Shown in pieces: positions 62,360-64,000 of a stretch of 64,000 nt of DNA. The notes beneath the pieces were generated by a model that saw only the letters and a list, made by a program, of their open reading frames with translations, was not told the DNA's origin and searched no databases. Location: contig NC_010574.1 in assembly GCF_000165395.2 (NCBI RefSeq), forward strand, positions 496,001 to 560,000, in the 5' to 3' direction. Both the position numbers and the translations under genes were made by a program. Origin of the DNA: Babesia bovis T2Bo. Taxonomy: Eukaryota > Apicomplexa > Aconoidasida > Piroplasmida > Babesiidae. Within the stretch, counting starts at the first letter, position 1. Every line of letters starts with the position of its first letter.

Positions 62360-64000
62360 TTAGGTAGGTACAGCACAACGTTTACTACCACAACCCTTAC
62401 TGAACCATCCCCTACAATGCGACCTCATATGTACCCAGTCCAGTGGCCATATGGCACCAAATGCGAGGTATAGCACCGCTACTAGCCAGGCCACTGTGAG
62501 AACAAAGATCCAGGGGAGCCGTATGTCGTATTGGAGTTGGCCGACTTGCTTTAGGAGATTGGTGAGGGGGTGCGTCTGAGTGGTGTCCTTCTTGTCCACT
62601 AGTACTTTGCTTAGACTCTCTAGGAACTCGTGACAGTGCTTAATAGACTTGTCTTCCTTCTGTATGCTATAGTCTCCCTTCTCCGTCCCATCCCCCTGCC
62701 GGTACCCCTCCAGATTGAATGGGTTACCGTAGCCGAACCCATGTCTATACAATACCGGCAGGACTCCGGTACATGATACAATTGATTGGCACTGACAGAG
62801 TGGAGTGCTCTTAGCGTCCTGAGGATTACTCTTCTGTCCGTGTTCACCTTTTTTGCACTTATTGGGGTCACATTGCCCTTTACACGCATTGCATTCAATC
62901 TGTTGGAATGCCTCTGACAGTGACTTTAATCCACCTTCCAGGGCATCAGATAGGTATAGTACCCATGAGAGGTATGTTCCACCGAACGTAGCACTCACGG
63001 CTGTATAAAGCTCACCGGTTAGGGGGGATACGTAGTGGTTACTGTCAGTGAGTGTCGAGAGGGCAGACGTAGTGGTACCAGCACTGGAATATGCAGTCGT
63101 ACCAGTGCCTTTATCACCTTTAATCTGTATAAGTGCTTTACCGACTTTGTCCATGTATTGTCCACCTGGTTTACCGTCAAATGGTATCCACTCTATCTTT
63201 CTTACTTCATCCCGTAACCCAGAGGCACACCAGCCGCAAAAGTAGATATCCTTCTCTTTGGAGGGGTCTTTATCGTGACTACACGTCTGTCCTTTCTTCT
63301 CTCCCTCCCCCTGTTCCTTGTTTCCCACACCACCCCTAAAGAACCCAAAGACATCACCCAGTACCTGTGGTGTGGTAGCACTTAGTTCTGCTGTTACCCT
63401 CACCAGTGTATAGACACACGACTGCATCATGTTCTCGTTACTGAAGAAGTACAGTAGACCATAAAGGCGTTTACCGGTACAATCACGGATGCCACTATGG
63501 AATTGCCCTCTGAAACCCATTGGCAATGGACAGCACTGACCTGAGCCACCACAGTGTCCCAAGTGGGATGCAGCAGGTGGGTACACTGTGTCTTTGTCTG
63601 TGTCAGTGTTTCGTACCACCTCGCAACTAAAGCCTGGTAGCCTATCCTCGAGGAAGGCCTGGAGAGGAGATGGTGTGCCGTCCATGTACTGTTGGTGGCA
63701 GGTCTTACAGGTCCTCTTCACTCCCTGTCGGCCACACTTGTTTATGTGGTCATTACAGGGTGGGCATTTGGGGGAGTTGCAGATGTCTTCGAGCTTTTTG
63801 ATGGCCTTAGTGAACTCATCTTTGTGGCCATTCAGTTGGCCATTCACCTGTGGCAGTCCCTTCTCTAATACTGTCAATACATCCCTTACCTTATTGATAA
63901 CCTCACTTATCCTGTCCTTGGCACTACTGTAATCCTTCTTCCACTTTTGTAATTCACTCCCTACCTGCTGTAATGACCCAGTTCCACCATTCACTAGTGT
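62360..64000 (-). CDS. ves1: VESA1 (ves1) 3' half, 5' part beyond window, variant C-terminal tail
   Basis: The frame is open to the right window edge, encoding the second half of a ves1 protein: coiled-coil end, Cys cluster (CPPCNDHINKCGRQGVKRTC), AASHLGHCGGSGQCCPLPMG and the span LPWIFVLTVAWLVAVLYLAF. From 62514 to the window edge it is identical to copy A of the repeat inside the 48811-52578 gene. After WPLDW it departs: VHMRSHCRGWFSKGCGSKRC, then AVPT and a stop. The EYFG-type end shared by the other three ves1 copies here is absent. The altered tail and missing 3' hairpin suggest a rearranged or non-functional 3' end, but a functional variant cannot be excluded. Confidence 0.8.
   Translation of the reverse strand, partial: TLVNGGTGSLQQVGSELQKWKKDYSSAKDRISEVINKVRDVLTVLEKGLPQVNGQLNGHKDEFTKAIKKLEDICNSPKCPPCNDHINKCGRQGVKRTCKTCHQQYMDGTPSPLQAFLEDRLPGFSCEVVRNTDTDKDTVYPPAASHLGHCGGSGQCCPLPMGFRGQFHSGIRDCTGKRLYGLLYFFSNENMMQSCVYTLVRVTAELSATTPQVLGDVFGFFRGGVGNKEQGEGEKKGQTCSHDKDPSKEKDIYFCGWCASGLRDEVRKIEWIPFDGKPGGQYMDKVGKALIQIKGDKGTGTTAYSSAGTTTSALSTLTDSNHYVSPLTGELYTAVSATFGGTYLSWVLYLSDALEGGLKSLSEAFQQIECNACKGQCDPNKCKKGEHGQKSNPQDAKSTPLCQCQSIVSCTGVLPVLYRHGFGYGNPFNLEGYRQGDGTEKGDYSIQKEDKSIKHCHEFLESLSKVLVDKKDTTQTHPLTNLLKQVGQLQYDIRLPWIFVLTVAWLVAVLYLAFGAIWPLDWVHMRSHCRGWFSKGCGSKRCAVPT
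62514..64000. repeat. Duplicated ves1 segment, copy B
   Basis: Partner of 49007-50493, same orientation. It reaches the window edge, so the full tract is longer than 1,487 bp. Confidence 0.85.

Overview
This window reads as nuclear DNA of an apicomplexan piroplasm, most likely Babesia bovis. Three observations support this. (1) There is a divergent pair of large ves1-type (VESA1 variant surface antigen) genes plus two further ves1 fragments. (2) Three small secreted genes with the SmORF signal-peptide signature lie beside them; SmORFs are known as a B. bovis family. (3) The housekeeping genes are eukaryotic, closely packed and interrupted by very short GT-AG introns, mostly 28-46 nt. Gene models were built by reading splice sites by eye and requiring phase continuity with recognisable protein families.

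Positions 1 to about 46,700 form a conserved core block. In order they carry: RNA polymerase II RPB2 (-, 3' part missing); a three-helix membrane protein resembling a GET2/CAML-type receptor (+); vacuolar iron transporter VIT (+); a Kelch-BTB protein (+); an eight-exon phosphoenolpyruvate carboxylase (-); a 1,697-residue coiled-coil protein (+); a RAP-domain, probably mitochondrial, protein (+); an acidic Ser/Cys-rich protein (-); the cytochrome bc1 hinge subunit (+); splicing factor PRP3 (-); a HORMA-domain meiotic protein (+); the H/ACA snoRNP protein GAR1 (-); an FtsJ/RrmJ-type RNA methyltransferase (+); a secreted nucleoredoxin-like protein without CXXC (-); the mRNA decay factor PAT1 (+); a Lys-rich conserved protein (-); condensin subunit CAP-D2 (-); a SAXO/SPM1-like microtubule protein (-); the 5'-3' exonuclease XRN2/RAT1 (-); proteasome subunit RPN10 (+); cytosolic tyrosyl-tRNA synthetase (+); and a small two-helix membrane protein (-). 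Several neighbours are head to head over short intergenic regions and probably share promoters.

From about 46,700 to the end the content changes to a variant-antigen locus. It holds a ves1 3' remnant with an internal stop, then two long ves1 genes diverging from an inverted-repeat intergenic region with a GC-rich palindrome near its centre. Three SmORF genes on the minus strand follow, with 1, 2 and 4 copies of the same roughly 50-residue module. The window ends in a ves1 3' half that is identical over about 1.49 kb to the first long ves1 gene, which suggests recent segmental gene conversion or duplication. GC-rich hairpins sit directly after two ves1 stop codons.

I found no wholly novel system. 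The most interesting signals are the modular SmORF expansion with its duplicated flank, the ves1 conversion tract with a sharp boundary, the repeated ves1 hairpin, the GET2/CAML-like membrane protein, the CXXC-less nucleoredoxin and the possible micro-intron in the RAP gene.
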